From assembly GCA_028817635.1 (NCBI GenBank), contig JAPPPH010000343.1, positions 1-16,317 of the forward strand: DNA of 16,317 nucleotides. Direction: 5' to 3'. The notes under the pieces are model-generated. The model saw only the letters and a program-made list of their open reading frames with translations, was not told the DNA's origin and made no database searches. The position numbers and the translations under genes are program-made. Positions within the stretch are counted from its first letter, which is position 1. Each line of letters starts with the position of its first letter. This document shows positions 1-7,738 of this stretch, piece by piece. The stretch is from Verrucomicrobiales bacterium (GTDB lineage Bacteria; Verrucomicrobiota; Verrucomicrobiia; Limisphaerales; UBA1096).

Positions 1-1599
1 TGGGGTTGGCTGCCTGCTGTGCTTTGGGTGGTGCTCGGCTCGATCTTCATCGGCGCGGTGCACGACTTTGGCGCGCTGGTGGTGAGCCTGCGCAACAACG
101 GACAAACGGTGGGGGACATCGCCGGGCGCGTCATTAACCGCCGTGTACGCCTGTTGTTTCTTTGCATCCTTGTGATGGCATTGACGATTGTGCTTGCGAT
201 TTTCGGCTGGGTGATTGCCAAGGTATTCCAGTCATTCCCCCAGGCGATTTTTCCCTGTATCATTCAAATCCCCATAGCAGTGTGCATCGGTCTGTGGCTG
301 CATAGACGACAGGTGAATCTTTTACTGCCATCACTGATGGCGTTGGCGGTGATGTACCTCACGGTCGTCTTTGGGAATTCAGGATTCCTAGGCGAGATTA
401 ACCAGACCCTGGCAGATCTTCCGTTCATGGCGTGGGTGACGATCCTTCTGATTTACTCATACGTCGCCTCGGTATTGCCAGTGTGGACACTGCTGCAGCC
501 GCGCGACTACATCAACTCCCTGCAACTCATCACTTCGCTGGCACTGATCGTGGTCGGGATGATGGTGGCGGCATTCATCGGGGGCGCGCCGGTGGATGGC
601 GTTCGGCCGGAATTAACTATCGCCGCTCCATTGTACGAAACAGCCTGGAGCGAAAAAGGCGCGCTAGTCATTTTTCCATTTCTATTCATTACGATCGCCT
701 GCGGTGCCATCAGCGGATTTCACTGCCTCGTCTCCAGCGGCACCAGCAGCAAGCAACTCAAGAACGAGTCGGACGCCCGCTTCGTCGGCTACGGGGGCAT
801 GCTGTTGGAGGGGTTTCTTGCCACGCTTGTGATCCTTGCTTGCGTGGCCGGCCTTGGCCTCGGTATCGACGGCAAGCTCGGAGCAGAGGCGTGGGATACC
901 CGTTATGAAAACTGGGGTGTAGTTAAACAGGGCGCAATTGGATCATTCGTGTTTGGCGCAGCAAATTTTCTGAAGGCAATGGGCTTGTCCGCAGCCGTGG
1001 CCACAGCGATCATGGCGGTGCTCGTCGCCTCCTTTGCCGGCACCACGCTGGACACGGCATGTCGGCTGCAGCGGTATGTGATTCAGGAACTGGCCGCCAC
1101 CCTACGCTCGCCCCGTGAAGAAAACGTCGATGGCTGTCAGTTCTCTTTTCTGGATTGGTTTCAAAATAAACACGTCGCAACCCTGTTCGCAGTAACCGTA
1201 GCGATCCTGCTCGCTGCCGTGCCAAACGACGGCGCTTGGACAACCGAAAGCATCGGCACCGGCGGATTGATTCTCTGGCCACTTTTCGGCGCCACTACCC
1301 AACTACTCGGTGGCCTTGCGTTCTTGGTCATCACCTTTTACCTGTGGCGGCGTGGTACCTCAATGTGGTTTCTTATCCTGCCTCTCATGCTCATGTTGGT
1401 GATGCCGATGTGGGCGATGATTTATCAGCTTTTCGTTGCACCCGGCTGGCTGGTGGCAGGACAGGTGGACTACCTCCTCGGCGGTATCGGCTTGGCCACC
1501 ATCGCGCTTGAAATATGGATGATCGTGGAGGCGGTGAAACTATTCCCGAGAGTGAGGGGTGTGCTGGAGGAGAACGCCCTCGACCGGCAAACGGCGTGA
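1..1599 (+). CDS. cstA: CstA-family carbon starvation / peptide or pyruvate transporter, 5' partial
   Basis: The reading frame is open from base 1 (GWLPAVLWVVLGS...), so the true start lies upstream and about the first 70-100 residues are missing. The segment GSIFIGAVHDFGALVVSLRN is the CstA-family signature. The rest is almost entirely hydrophobic membrane segments, with a conserved-looking GFHCLVSSGTSSKQL near residues 240-255 and FAGTTLDTACRLQRY near 345-360, both typical of CstA. CstA and BtsT proteins are inner-membrane transporters for peptides or pyruvate used during carbon limitation. Which substrate applies here cannot be told. With the missing N-terminus the protein would be about 600-630 residues, shorter than the roughly 700 of E. 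coli CstA. Its TGA overlaps the GTG start of nadD (GTGA), suggesting co-transcription. The family call is firm; the substrate is inference. Confidence 0.9.
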   Translation, partial: WGWLPAVLWVVLGSIFIGAVHDFGALVVSLRNNGQTVGDIAGRVINRRVRLLFLCILVMALTIVLAIFGWVIAKVFQSFPQAIFPCIIQIPIAVCIGLWLHRRQVNLLLPSLMALAVMYLTVVFGNSGFLGEINQTLADLPFMAWVTILLIYSYVASVLPVWTLLQPRDYINSLQLITSLALIVVGMMVAAFIGGAPVDGVRPELTIAAPLYETAWSEKGALVIFPFLFITIACGAISGFHCLVSSGTSSKQLKNESDARFVGYGGMLLEGFLATLVILACVAGLGLGIDGKLGAEAWDTRYENWGVVKQGAIGSFVFGAANFLKAMGLSAAVATAIMAVLVASFAGTTLDTACRLQRYVIQELAATLRSPREENVDGCQFSFLDWFQNKHVATLFAVTVAILLAAVPNDGAWTTESIGTGGLILWPLFGATTQLLGGLAFLVITFYLWRRGTSMWFLILPLMLMLVMPMWAMIYQLFVAPGWLVAGQVDYLLGGIGLATIALEIWMIVEAVKLFPRVRGVLEENALDRQTA

Positions 1600-2189
1600 G
1601 CGCACTACAATCCATCGGCATCTTTGGCGGGTCGTTTGACCCGGTGCACAACGGACACTTGCTCGTTGCACGGGCGGCACTAGAGGAATTGTCGCTCGAT
1701 CGGTTGTTCATCGTCCCTGCCGCACGATCGCCGTTCAAGCCGGAGCAACAACCGGCCGCCGCCGATGTCCGACTGCGGCTCCTGCGGCTGGCGTTCGCAG
1801 CTGAAAACCGGTGCGAACTCGACACGCAGGAACTGGATCGCGACGGCGTCTCGTACTCCATCGATACCTTGGACGAATACGCAAACCGCTATCCCAAGGT
1901 CAAGCTGCACTATCTCATCGGCGCCGACCACGTCCCCACCCTGCCCCAGTGGCGCGAGGCCAAGCGCTTGGCCAAGCTGGCCACGTTCGTCGTTGTGCCC
2001 CGGCCGGGACAGGAAGTCGCTGAGTTCCCCGAACCGTTCAGAGGCCAAGCGCTGCAGGGTTGGCCATTTGAGGTTTCCTCCTCTGCCATCCGCCAGCGAC
2101 TCGCGCTTGGCCAAGCGATCGACGGCCTCGTCCCGCCCGCCGTCGCAGAGTCGCTGCAAAACGACAACCCTTATGAGGGTGCGCAGTGA
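1596..2189 (+). CDS. nadD: Nicotinate-nucleotide adenylyltransferase (NadD)
   Basis: NadD transfers AMP from ATP to nicotinate mononucleotide, making deamido-NAD in cytoplasmic NAD synthesis. The protein (197 aa, normal family length) has the nucleotidyltransferase motif GGSFDPVHNGH at residues 11-21 (HxGH at 18-21), the central LIGADHVPTLPQW, the VVVPRPG strand, and the C-terminal SSSAIRQR motif that binds nucleotide. I chose GTG 1596, which overlaps the cstA stop by 4 nt. An upstream ATG at 1515 would put 27 non-family residues before the conserved start. GGAGGAG at 1566-1572 is too far upstream to be a good ribosome site, so translational coupling is likely. The gene carries two copies of the window's palindrome (1964-1979 as RLAKL, 2103-2118 as ALGQA) and a half copy at 2043-2052, all in frame and without obvious lengthening. 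Its usual partner rsfS is not next to it. Confidence 0.95.
   Translation: MSALQSIGIFGGSFDPVHNGHLLVARAALEELSLDRLFIVPAARSPFKPEQQPAAADVRLRLLRLAFAAENRCELDTQELDRDGVSYSIDTLDEYANRYPKVKLHYLIGADHVPTLPQWREAKRLAKLATFVVVPRPGQEVAEFPEPFRGQALQGWPFEVSSSAIRQRLALGQAIDGLVPPAVAESLQNDNPYEGAQ
1964..1979. repeat. Palindrome copy A (14/16), inside nadD
   Basis: It matches GCGCTTGGCCAAGCGC except for the last arm (CTG instead of CGC). The preceding bases extend it to a second perfect palindrome, GGCCAAGCGCTTGGCC at 1958-1973, so the copy is a partial tandem of a 12-nt unit. It is read in nadD as RLAKL. Confidence 0.85.
2103..2118. repeat. Palindrome copy B (15/16), inside nadD
   Basis: It matches GCGCTTGGCCAAGCGC with only the last base changed. 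It is read as ALGQA directly after the conserved SSSAIRQR motif, where NadD homologues usually have a short R/A/G-rich helix of the same length. Confidence 0.9.
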
Positions 2190-2223
2190 GCGGGAAACAA
2201 TGAGCAGAAAACGAGGGTTGCCG

Positions 2224-2245
2224 TAAAACCGTAAATATGGTTTTA
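2224..2245. promoter_or_regulatory. Inverted repeat, candidate operator of the toxin-antitoxin operon
   Basis: TAAAACC (2224-2230) and GGTTTTA (2239-2245) form a perfect 7-bp inverted repeat around the 8-nt AT-rich spacer GTAAATAT, ending 7 nt before the antitoxin start. VapB-type antitoxins normally bind such repeats at their own promoter. The element could instead be part of a weak nadD terminator, although a run of T after the stem is lacking. The function is inference. Confidence 0.5.
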
Positions 2246-2252
2246 TTGGCCC

Positions 2253-2507
2253 GTGAAAACGACGTTGGACATTCCGGATTCACTGTTCCGCCTGGCCAAG
2301 GCCACGGCCGCTCAGGAGGGGCGTTCGCTCAAATCACTCGTTGAGGAAGCGCTGCAGGACAAACTTGCGGCTGATCACGCCGGCGAGCCGGAGGCAGCGT
2401 GGATGAAAGGGTTTGGGGGTATGGCGCATCGCAGGCGCGAAAACAGGCGCATTCAAAAACAGGTCGATGCCGAGTTCGGGCAGATTGAAGCTGAAGACTT
2501 GGCATGA
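2253..2507 (+). CDS. vapB: Type II antitoxin, VapB-like with ribbon-helix-helix-type N-terminus
   Basis: This is an 84-residue protein beginning MKTTLDIPDSLFRLAKATAAQEGRSLKSLVEEAL, the ribbon-helix-helix/Arc-type DNA-binding pattern common in VapB antitoxins. The charged C-terminal half, with W at about 50 and FGQIEAEDLA at the end, is typical of the region that wraps the toxin. The start is GTG at 2253; no in-frame ATG exists nearby upstream. Its TGA overlaps the ATG of the downstream PIN-domain toxin (ATGA), the standard arrangement for a coupled toxin-antitoxin pair. It probably neutralises the toxin and represses the operon through the inverted repeat at 2224-2245. The module sits between housekeeping nadD and an unrelated secreted protein, so it may have been acquired. 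Confidence 0.85.
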   Translation: MKTTLDIPDSLFRLAKATAAQEGRSLKSLVEEALQDKLAADHAGEPEAAWMKGFGGMAHRRRENRRIQKQVDAEFGQIEAEDLA

Positions 2508-2881
2508 TCCTCGACACCAATGCTCTGTCGGCCTTCGCGGATGAAGACAAAAAACTTGAACCTGTACTGCGCCGTGCAAGCCGTTGCGCATTGCCGGTGA
2601 TCGTGCTCGGGGAGTACCGCTATGGCATTTCGTTGTCGAAATATCGGGACGAATATCACGTCTGGCTCAATGAGCAATTGAAGGTACTCGAAATCTTAAC
2701 CGTCGATCCGAACACGGCAACGCACTTTGCCGACATCAAGCGGGAGTTGAAAAAGGCGGGAACGCCCATCCCGGGCAACGACGTTTGGATTGCGGCCTTG
2801 GCTCGGCAGCATAAACTCCCCGTAGCCAGCAGGGATCAACATTTTGATTACGTACCCCGGCTTGAGCGTATCGATTGGTGA
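2504..2881 (+). CDS. vapC: PIN-domain ribonuclease toxin, VapC family
   Basis: This 125-residue protein has the full PIN-domain acidic set: D4 (MILDTNALSAF), E37 (VLGEYRYG), D93 (GNDVWIAALA) and D111 (SRDQHF). VapC toxins are Mg-dependent endoribonucleases, many of which cut tRNA or rRNA when freed from VapB; the target of this one cannot be read from sequence. All catalytic positions are present, so the toxin looks intact. It overlaps its antitoxin by 4 nt and ends 1 nt before the ATG of the downstream propeller gene, which may therefore share its transcript. Confidence 0.92.
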   Translation: MILDTNALSAFADEDKKLEPVLRRASRCALPVIVLGEYRYGISLSKYRDEYHVWLNEQLKVLEILTVDPNTATHFADIKRELKKAGTPIPGNDVWIAALARQHKLPVASRDQHFDYVPRLERIDW

Positions 2882-2882
2882 C

Positions 2883-4124
2883 ATGAAAAGAATTCGACTG
2901 GTTCCACTCCTCGCCGCTTGCCTGATTGGGCCTCCGGAAGACGGGCTGGCCGCGGATTGGCCACAGTATCTGGGACCGAACCGGGATGCGGTCTATCCCG
3001 GAAAGGCACTGACTCAGGCTTGGCCTGAAGATGGGCCAAAGGTCATCTGGCGAAAAACAAAGATCGGCGAAGGTTTGTGCGGAGTCGTCGTTTCAGGAAA
3101 AAAGGCTATCCTGTTTCATGAAGTTTCGGGGCAGGATGTGATCGAGTGTTTGAATGCGAATACCGGCGAAACGATTTGGACAAACCGTTACCCGACGAGT
3201 TTTGTCGATAGCTTCGGATCAGGCGGTGGGCCGCGGGCGACCCCGGCGATCGTGGACGGCAAGGTCTACACCATGGGCGCGCAGGGCATCGTGGTTTGTA
3301 CCGACATGGTCAATGGCAAAACGGTCTGGAAGGTGGACACGCAAAAGACCTATCGCGCCCCGAATGGATTTTTTGGGATGGCGTGTTCGCCGTTGATCGA
3401 GGGAAACGCAGTGCTGCTAAACATCGGCGGTACGGGCGGCGCGGGGATCGTGGCGCTCGACAAAACCAACGGTAAGCTGCTCTGGAAATCTCTCGATGAC
3501 GAGGCCAGTTACTCCTCGCCGGTGATCGCCATGCTGCAAGGCAAACGGCGAGCGGTGTTCTTCACGCGCACCGGGTTGGCAGTAGTGAATCCAGCCGATG
3601 GTGCCATCGATTATCAACACCGTTGGCGCGCGAGGATTCACGCCTCGGTGAACGCCGCCGCCCCATTGGTCGTGGAGAACCAGATCTTTCTCACGTCGAG
3701 TTACAACACCGGCGCGCTGGCACTGACCGCCACGCCGGGTGGCTACAAGGAGGCGTGGTCCAACGACACAAGTCTCTCGAGCCAGTACGCCAGTGTGATG
3801 CACCGGGACGGTTTTCTCTACGGCACGCACGGGCGGGCGGACGTCCCGCCGGAGCCGGCACTGCGCTGTGTCGAACTGGCCACCGGCAAGGTACGCTGGA
3901 GCGAAAATCGGTTTGGCGACTGCCAAATGATCCTGTGCGGTGACCGGCTGTTGGCGTTGATGGAGAGCGGGGAACTGGTGCTGGGACAGGTCAGCCCGGA
4001 GGGTTGGCGGGAGATCAGCCGCGCACAGGTGGTCGGTTCAAACACCCGAAACCAACCGGCACTGGCCAACGGACGGCTGTACGTTCGCAACAAAGCGCAG
4101 CTTGTCTGTTTGGGCGTACCGTAA
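2883..4124 (+). CDS. Secreted PQQ-like beta-propeller repeat protein
   Basis: The protein has 413 residues from ATG 2883. An upstream in-frame ATG at 2844 would lie inside vapC and bury the signal peptide, so I rejected it. Residues 1 to about 26 form a signal peptide (MKRIRLVPLLAACLIG... ending GLAAD). The mature part starts WPQYLGPNRDAVYPG, a motif I associate with the abundant planctomycete and verrucomicrobial outer-wall PQQ-repeat proteins. Blades are marked by repeated D/N-x-x-x-GKxxW units: NANTGETIWTN, MVNGKTVWK, KTNGKLLWKS, ELATGKVRWSE. No catalytic quinoprotein dehydrogenase residues are obvious, so an enzyme role is uncertain; a binding or scaffold propeller is equally possible. 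The start follows the vapC stop by 1 nt with no clear ribosome site. Confidence 0.85.
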   Translation: MKRIRLVPLLAACLIGPPEDGLAADWPQYLGPNRDAVYPGKALTQAWPEDGPKVIWRKTKIGEGLCGVVVSGKKAILFHEVSGQDVIECLNANTGETIWTNRYPTSFVDSFGSGGGPRATPAIVDGKVYTMGAQGIVVCTDMVNGKTVWKVDTQKTYRAPNGFFGMACSPLIEGNAVLLNIGGTGGAGIVALDKTNGKLLWKSLDDEASYSSPVIAMLQGKRRAVFFTRTGLAVVNPADGAIDYQHRWRARIHASVNAAAPLVVENQIFLTSSYNTGALALTATPGGYKEAWSNDTSLSSQYASVMHRDGFLYGTHGRADVPPEPALRCVELATGKVRWSENRFGDCQMILCGDRLLALMESGELVLGQVSPEGWREISRAQVVGSNTRNQPALANGRLYVRNKAQLVCLGVP

Positions 4125-4138
4125 AACAGGTTAGCTGA

Positions 4139-4816
4139 TCAACCGGCCAGCTTTTCCTGTTCCACCTTCAGTACTTCCGAGGTTTTGCCACCCTGTTTGC
4201 GCAGGAATTTTGCCGTCTCCTCCGTCTCGAGTTTGGTTGCGTAATCGAGCGGCGTGGCTTCGGAGTCGTCCAGAAGATTGACGTCCACGCCGGCATCCAA
4301 GTGTTGCCGGATCGCCTCCGTGTCTCCCCTTTTCGCGGCTGTGTGAATGGACAACTCGGCACCGGTCTTGCCTCCGTTCATCCGGAGCAACTCGATCATT
4401 TCTTCCGCGTTGGCGTCGATCGCATAGTCCAACGGCGTCTGCTCCTCCGGCGTCAGGGAATTCACCTGTGCCTCGTGAGTCAGCAGCGTTTGCCCCACCT
4501 CGACCCGGCCAAACGCGGCGGCGTCGTGAAGCGGTGTCTCCCCGTTGGCATCGGTCAACTCCGTGTCGGCGCCCTTGGCCAGTAGCCGCTCGACGATGGC
4601 CATGTGTCCGTGGACGGTGGCGTAGTGGAGTGGCGTCGCCATGAGCTTGCCTCCTTTTGCATCCACATCACCCCAGTCGGAGATGGCCAAGTTGACCTGC
4701 TCGAGGTTCCCGGTCTTGGCTGCCTCGACGAGAGCGCGGTCGGCCTCCGGGTTGGAACAGGCACACAAACCAAGCGCGAGCGTGGCTGGTAGGATTGTTT
4801 TATAAAATCTCGTCAA
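4139..4816 (-). CDS. Ankyrin-repeat lipoprotein
   Basis: This is a 225-residue protein. The first 20 residues (MTRFYKTILPATLALGLCAC) are a lipoprotein signal with C20 as the probable lipidated cysteine (L-C-A-C). Ankyrin repeats follow: TPLHYATVHGHMAIVERLLAKGAD, TPLHDAAAFGRVEVGQTLLTHEAQV, TPLDYAIDANAEEMIELLRMNGG, a repeat starting SIHTAAKRGDTEAIRQHLDAG, and a final TPLDYATKLETEETAKFLRKQGG. Ankyrin arrays are protein-binding scaffolds; the partner is unknown. The gene converges on the propeller gene with only 14 nt between stop codons and diverges from the sulfatase gene across 126 bp. The envelope location and repeat architecture are clear, the role is not. Confidence 0.88.
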   Translation of the reverse strand: MTRFYKTILPATLALGLCACSNPEADRALVEAAKTGNLEQVNLAISDWGDVDAKGGKLMATPLHYATVHGHMAIVERLLAKGADTELTDANGETPLHDAAAFGRVEVGQTLLTHEAQVNSLTPEEQTPLDYAIDANAEEMIELLRMNGGKTGAELSIHTAAKRGDTEAIRQHLDAGVDVNLLDDSEATPLDYATKLETEETAKFLRKQGGKTSEVLKVEQEKLAG

Positions 4817-4942
4817 TCAGCGAACTCTGATGACTGGATGCCGATTATTCAACCTGATTCCGGTGCGCTTGGCCAAGTGGCTCCGATTTTCCCGTGATTG
4901 CCAACTTGCATCCGGCCAAGCGTTGCGAAATTCTGTCCGCCC
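4817..4942. promoter_or_regulatory. Divergent intergenic region between the ankyrin lipoprotein and sulfatase 1
   Basis: These 126 bp must hold the promoters for two divergent genes. I could not assign convincing -35/-10 boxes in either direction. Visible structure is a 14/16 copy of the palindrome at 4865-4880 and a half copy GGCCAAGCG at 4914-4922. The low confidence concerns promoter details only. Confidence 0.35.
4865..4880. repeat. Palindrome copy C (14/16), intergenic
   Basis: GCGCTTGGCCAAGTGG: the core CTTGGCCAAG and left arm are exact, the right arm has two changes. It lies between divergent genes, 78 nt (about seven helical turns) before the sulfatase 1 start. Confidence 0.85.
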
Positions 4943-6352
4943 ATGCATTTGCCCGCTAAACACCTGTTCGTCGCGCTTGGCCTGTTGCTCGCGCTTGGCC
5001 AAGCGCAGGCAGAGCGGCCCAATATCATTTATATCCTCGCGGATGACCTTGGCTGGGGCGACCTCGGTTGTTACGGCCAAAAGACACTGCGCACCCCAAA
5101 CCTCGACCGCTTGGCCCGGGAGGGCATGCGCTTCACGCGACACTACTCGGGCAGCACTGTTTGTGCGCCATCACGCTGCGTATTGATGACCGGCCTGCAC
5201 ACCGGCCACGCCCGGATCCGCGGTAATGGCCCGGGGCAACTACTGCCAAGCGACCTAACCTTTGCCAAGGTGCTCCAGAATAATGGCTACCAGACCGGCT
5301 GCTTCGGTAAGTGGGGCATTGGCAATCCGCCGCCGCTCGATGATCCGCAGCGACACGGTTTTGATGAGTTTTATGGTTACATCAACATGTACCATGCCCA
5401 CAATTTTTATCCCGAGTTCCTCGTTCACAACGGCCGCAAGGTGAAGTTGCGAAATGTGCTGTACGACGACTGGCGGGCCAAGCGCACCGGCCCAAAATAC
5501 GAGGGAGCCGGCGTGGCGAAGGTGGCTGTCGATTACGCACCCAAGCTGATCGCCGACCGTTTGATGGACTACATCCGCAAAGCCGGCGCAGACAAGTCGA
5601 AGCCTTTTTTCGCCTACTACGCACTCAACATCCCTCACGCCAACAACGAGGCCGGCGGGGAAAAGCGGATCGACTTTGACGGCATGCGCGTGCCGGACTG
5701 GGGTAGTCACGCGAACCTCGATATCCCCGATCAGGAAAAAGGCTTCGCCAGGATGATCGACTACATCGATCAGGACGTGGGGCGCATTCTTTCCGTCCTC
5801 AAGGAATTGAAAATCGATGACAACACAATCGTGATGTTCAGTTCCGACAATGGCCCGCATCAGGAGGGACGGCACAAGATGGAGTTTTTTGACAGTAACG
5901 GCCCGCTGCGAGGCATGAAACGCGACCTTTACGAAGGCGGCATCCGCGTGCCATTCATCGCGCGATGGCCCGGCAGGGTGCCTGCGAAAAAAGTCAGCCA
6001 ACACGTCAGCGGATTTCAGGACATGTTCCCCACCCTGCTTGAACTGGCAGGGATCAAATTGGACCACAACGTGGACGGCATCTCGATTGCGCCCACGCTC
6101 CTCGGCAAAAAGGGCCAGCGTAAACACGATTACCTCTACTGGGAATTCGGTGAACGGGGAGGAGCGACTGCCGTGCTGAAGGGCGACTGGAAAGGCGTCC
6201 GCCGCAACACAAGGAAGAACCCAAACGGCCCGATCGAAATCTACAATTTAAAAACCGACCTCGCCGAGACAACGAATCTCGCCGGGAGCCAAAAGGCGTT
6301 GGTTAAGGAATTTGAAGCCGTCCTCAAGCGCGAGCATGTCTCCCAAGAATAA
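4943..6352 (+). CDS. Secreted arylsulfatase-family sulfatase 1
   Basis: The 469-residue protein starts at ATG 4943, giving a clean signal peptide (MHLPAKHLFVALGLLLALGQAQA, cleavage after A23). An ATG at 4898 would add 15 residues without family character. The type I sulfatase fold is clear: metal-binding ADDLGWGD (D34, D35), the formylglycine motif CAPSR with C74, GKWGIG, and SSDNGPH with late metal ligands. Cysteine 74 must be converted to formylglycine before hydrolysis of sulfate esters; the converting enzyme is not in the window. The length suits sugar- or glycan-type sulfatases, but the substrate cannot be assigned. It lies 6 nt upstream of a second sulfatase. The palindrome at 4991-5006 encodes residues 17-21 of the signal peptide. 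Confidence 0.93.
   Translation: MHLPAKHLFVALGLLLALGQAQAERPNIIYILADDLGWGDLGCYGQKTLRTPNLDRLAREGMRFTRHYSGSTVCAPSRCVLMTGLHTGHARIRGNGPGQLLPSDLTFAKVLQNNGYQTGCFGKWGIGNPPPLDDPQRHGFDEFYGYINMYHAHNFYPEFLVHNGRKVKLRNVLYDDWRAKRTGPKYEGAGVAKVAVDYAPKLIADRLMDYIRKAGADKSKPFFAYYALNIPHANNEAGGEKRIDFDGMRVPDWGSHANLDIPDQEKGFARMIDYIDQDVGRILSVLKELKIDDNTIVMFSSDNGPHQEGRHKMEFFDSNGPLRGMKRDLYEGGIRVPFIARWPGRVPAKKVSQHVSGFQDMFPTLLELAGIKLDHNVDGISIAPTLLGKKGQRKHDYLYWEFGERGGATAVLKGDWKGVRRNTRKNPNGPIEIYNLKTDLAETTNLAGSQKALVKEFEAVLKREHVSQE
4991..5006. repeat. Palindrome copy D (16/16), in the sulfatase 1 signal peptide
   Basis: An exact GCGCTTGGCCAAGCGC that encodes ALGQA at residues 17-21, just before the predicted signal peptidase site. 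The 12 bases TCGCGCTTGGCC at 4989-5000 are duplicated 18 nt upstream at 4971-4982. Confidence 0.95.
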
Positions 6353-6358
6353 TTTCAC

Positions 6359-7738
6359 ATGAAAAAACTACTCTTACTGTTGTTGGTTGGCCTGCTTGGC
6401 ATTACTGCCGAGGCGGCCCCGAAAAAGCCGAACTTCATTTTCATCATGGTCGATGATGCCGGTTACGGTGACTTTGGTTGTTACGGACAAAAACTGTTCG
6501 CCACGCCAAACATCGACCGCATGGCGGCCAAGGGGATGCGCTTTACCCAACATTACTCCGGCAGCACGGTTTGTGCGCCAACGCGCTGTAGCATCATGAA
6601 TGGCGTGCACACCGGGCACGCCTACGTGCGCGGAAACCGCGAGGTGCAACCGGAAGGCCAGGCTCCGATTCCGGCTGACATGATCACCATCCCAAAACTA
6701 TTGAAGGAGACCGGCTACACCACCGGCATGTTTGGCAAGTGGGGCCTCGGTGCACCCGGCTCGGAAGGCGACCCAGTGAAGCAGGGTTGGGACGAGTTTT
6801 ACGGCTACAACTGCCAGCGACAGGCGCACACGTTTTATCCGAAGCATCTCTGGCACAACGACAAAAAGGTGATGCTCGACGGCAAAACCTACTCGCACGA
6901 CTTAATCCAAAAACAGGCACTGCAGTTCATTCGCGACAACGCGAAGAAACCGTTTTTTGCCTACATGCCGATCACCATCCCACATGCGGCCATGCAGTGC
7001 CCGGAAGAGGATGTGGCGCCATTCCGAAAAAAGTTCCCCCAGTTTGAGGACAAGATTGGCAAATACAGCCACGGCACCAAGGTGAAGAACCCGGTGGCGG
7101 CGTTTGCCGGTATGATGACTCGAATGGATCGCGGTATCGGCCAGGTGCTTGACCTATTGGATGAATTGAAGATCGCCGACAACACGCTGGTTTTATTCAC
7201 CAGCGACAACGGACCGCACTACGAAGGCGGTCATCAGCCCGGTTTCTTTGACAGCAACGGCCCGCTGAAAGGGCACAAGCGCGACCTGTACGAAGGCGGC
7301 ATCCGCGTGCCGCTGATTGCCTACTGGCCCGGCACAGTGAAGGCCGGCAAGGTGAGCGACCACATCTGCGCGCACTGGGACCTTATGCCGACGTTTTGTG
7401 AATTGGCAAAAATCCCCACGCCCAAGCACACCGATGGCATCTCGTACGTCCCCACCCTCACCGGCAAAAAACAAAAGAAACACAAGTACCTCTACTGGGA
7501 ATTTCATTCATATGGCAACGCGCAGGCCATCCGGATGGGCGACTGGAAAGCGATCCGGCTGAAGGTGAAAAACGACCCCGATGCGCCAATTCGACTTTTC
7601 AACCTCAAGCAGGACATCGGTGAAACGAAAAACATCGCCGAAAAGCACCCGGATGTCGTCAAGCGGATCGCACTCTTATTCAAAGAGGCCCACACGCCCT
7701 CCGAGCGATTCCCGTTATACGCGAAGAAGAAACAATAG
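6359..7738 (+). CDS. Secreted arylsulfatase-family sulfatase 2
   Basis: This is a 459-residue paralogue of the gene just upstream. The signal peptide is MKKLLLLLLVGLLGITAEA. Metal ligands are D32 and D33 (MVDDAGYGD), the formylglycine motif is CAPTR with C72 (Thr in place of Ser, which the CxPxR rule permits), followed by GKWGLG and SDNGPHYEG. It is extracytoplasmic, and probably acts on another sulfated glycan bond than its neighbour since the middle regions differ (GNREVQPEG against GNGPGQL). Six nt separate it from sulfatase 1, so the two are one operon. No clear Shine-Dalgarno precedes ATG 6359. The last base of its TAG stop is the first base of an exact palindrome copy (7738-7753). Confidence 0.93.
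   Translation: MKKLLLLLLVGLLGITAEAAPKKPNFIFIMVDDAGYGDFGCYGQKLFATPNIDRMAAKGMRFTQHYSGSTVCAPTRCSIMNGVHTGHAYVRGNREVQPEGQAPIPADMITIPKLLKETGYTTGMFGKWGLGAPGSEGDPVKQGWDEFYGYNCQRQAHTFYPKHLWHNDKKVMLDGKTYSHDLIQKQALQFIRDNAKKPFFAYMPITIPHAAMQCPEEDVAPFRKKFPQFEDKIGKYSHGTKVKNPVAAFAGMMTRMDRGIGQVLDLLDELKIADNTLVLFTSDNGPHYEGGHQPGFFDSNGPLKGHKRDLYEGGIRVPLIAYWPGTVKAGKVSDHICAHWDLMPTFCELAKIPTPKHTDGISYVPTLTGKKQKKHKYLYWEFHSYGNAQAIRMGDWKAIRLKVKNDPDAPIRLFNLKQDIGETKNIAEKHPDVVKRIALLFKEAHTPSERFPLYAKKKQ

Noticed and set aside
1515..1595. Upstream ATG for nadD at 1515
   Set aside because: It would add 27 residues inside the cstA end that have no NadD character; GTG 1596 places the family motif at the normal distance.
2844..2882. 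Earlier ATG at 2844 for the propeller protein
   Set aside because: It lies within vapC and would put 13 extra residues before a clean signal peptide that begins at ATG 2883.
5255..6127. Long open frame of 290 codons on the minus strand within sulfatase 1
   Set aside because: It is an antisense shadow of a clear sulfatase gene, with low-complexity valine/histidine-rich translation and no domain signs.
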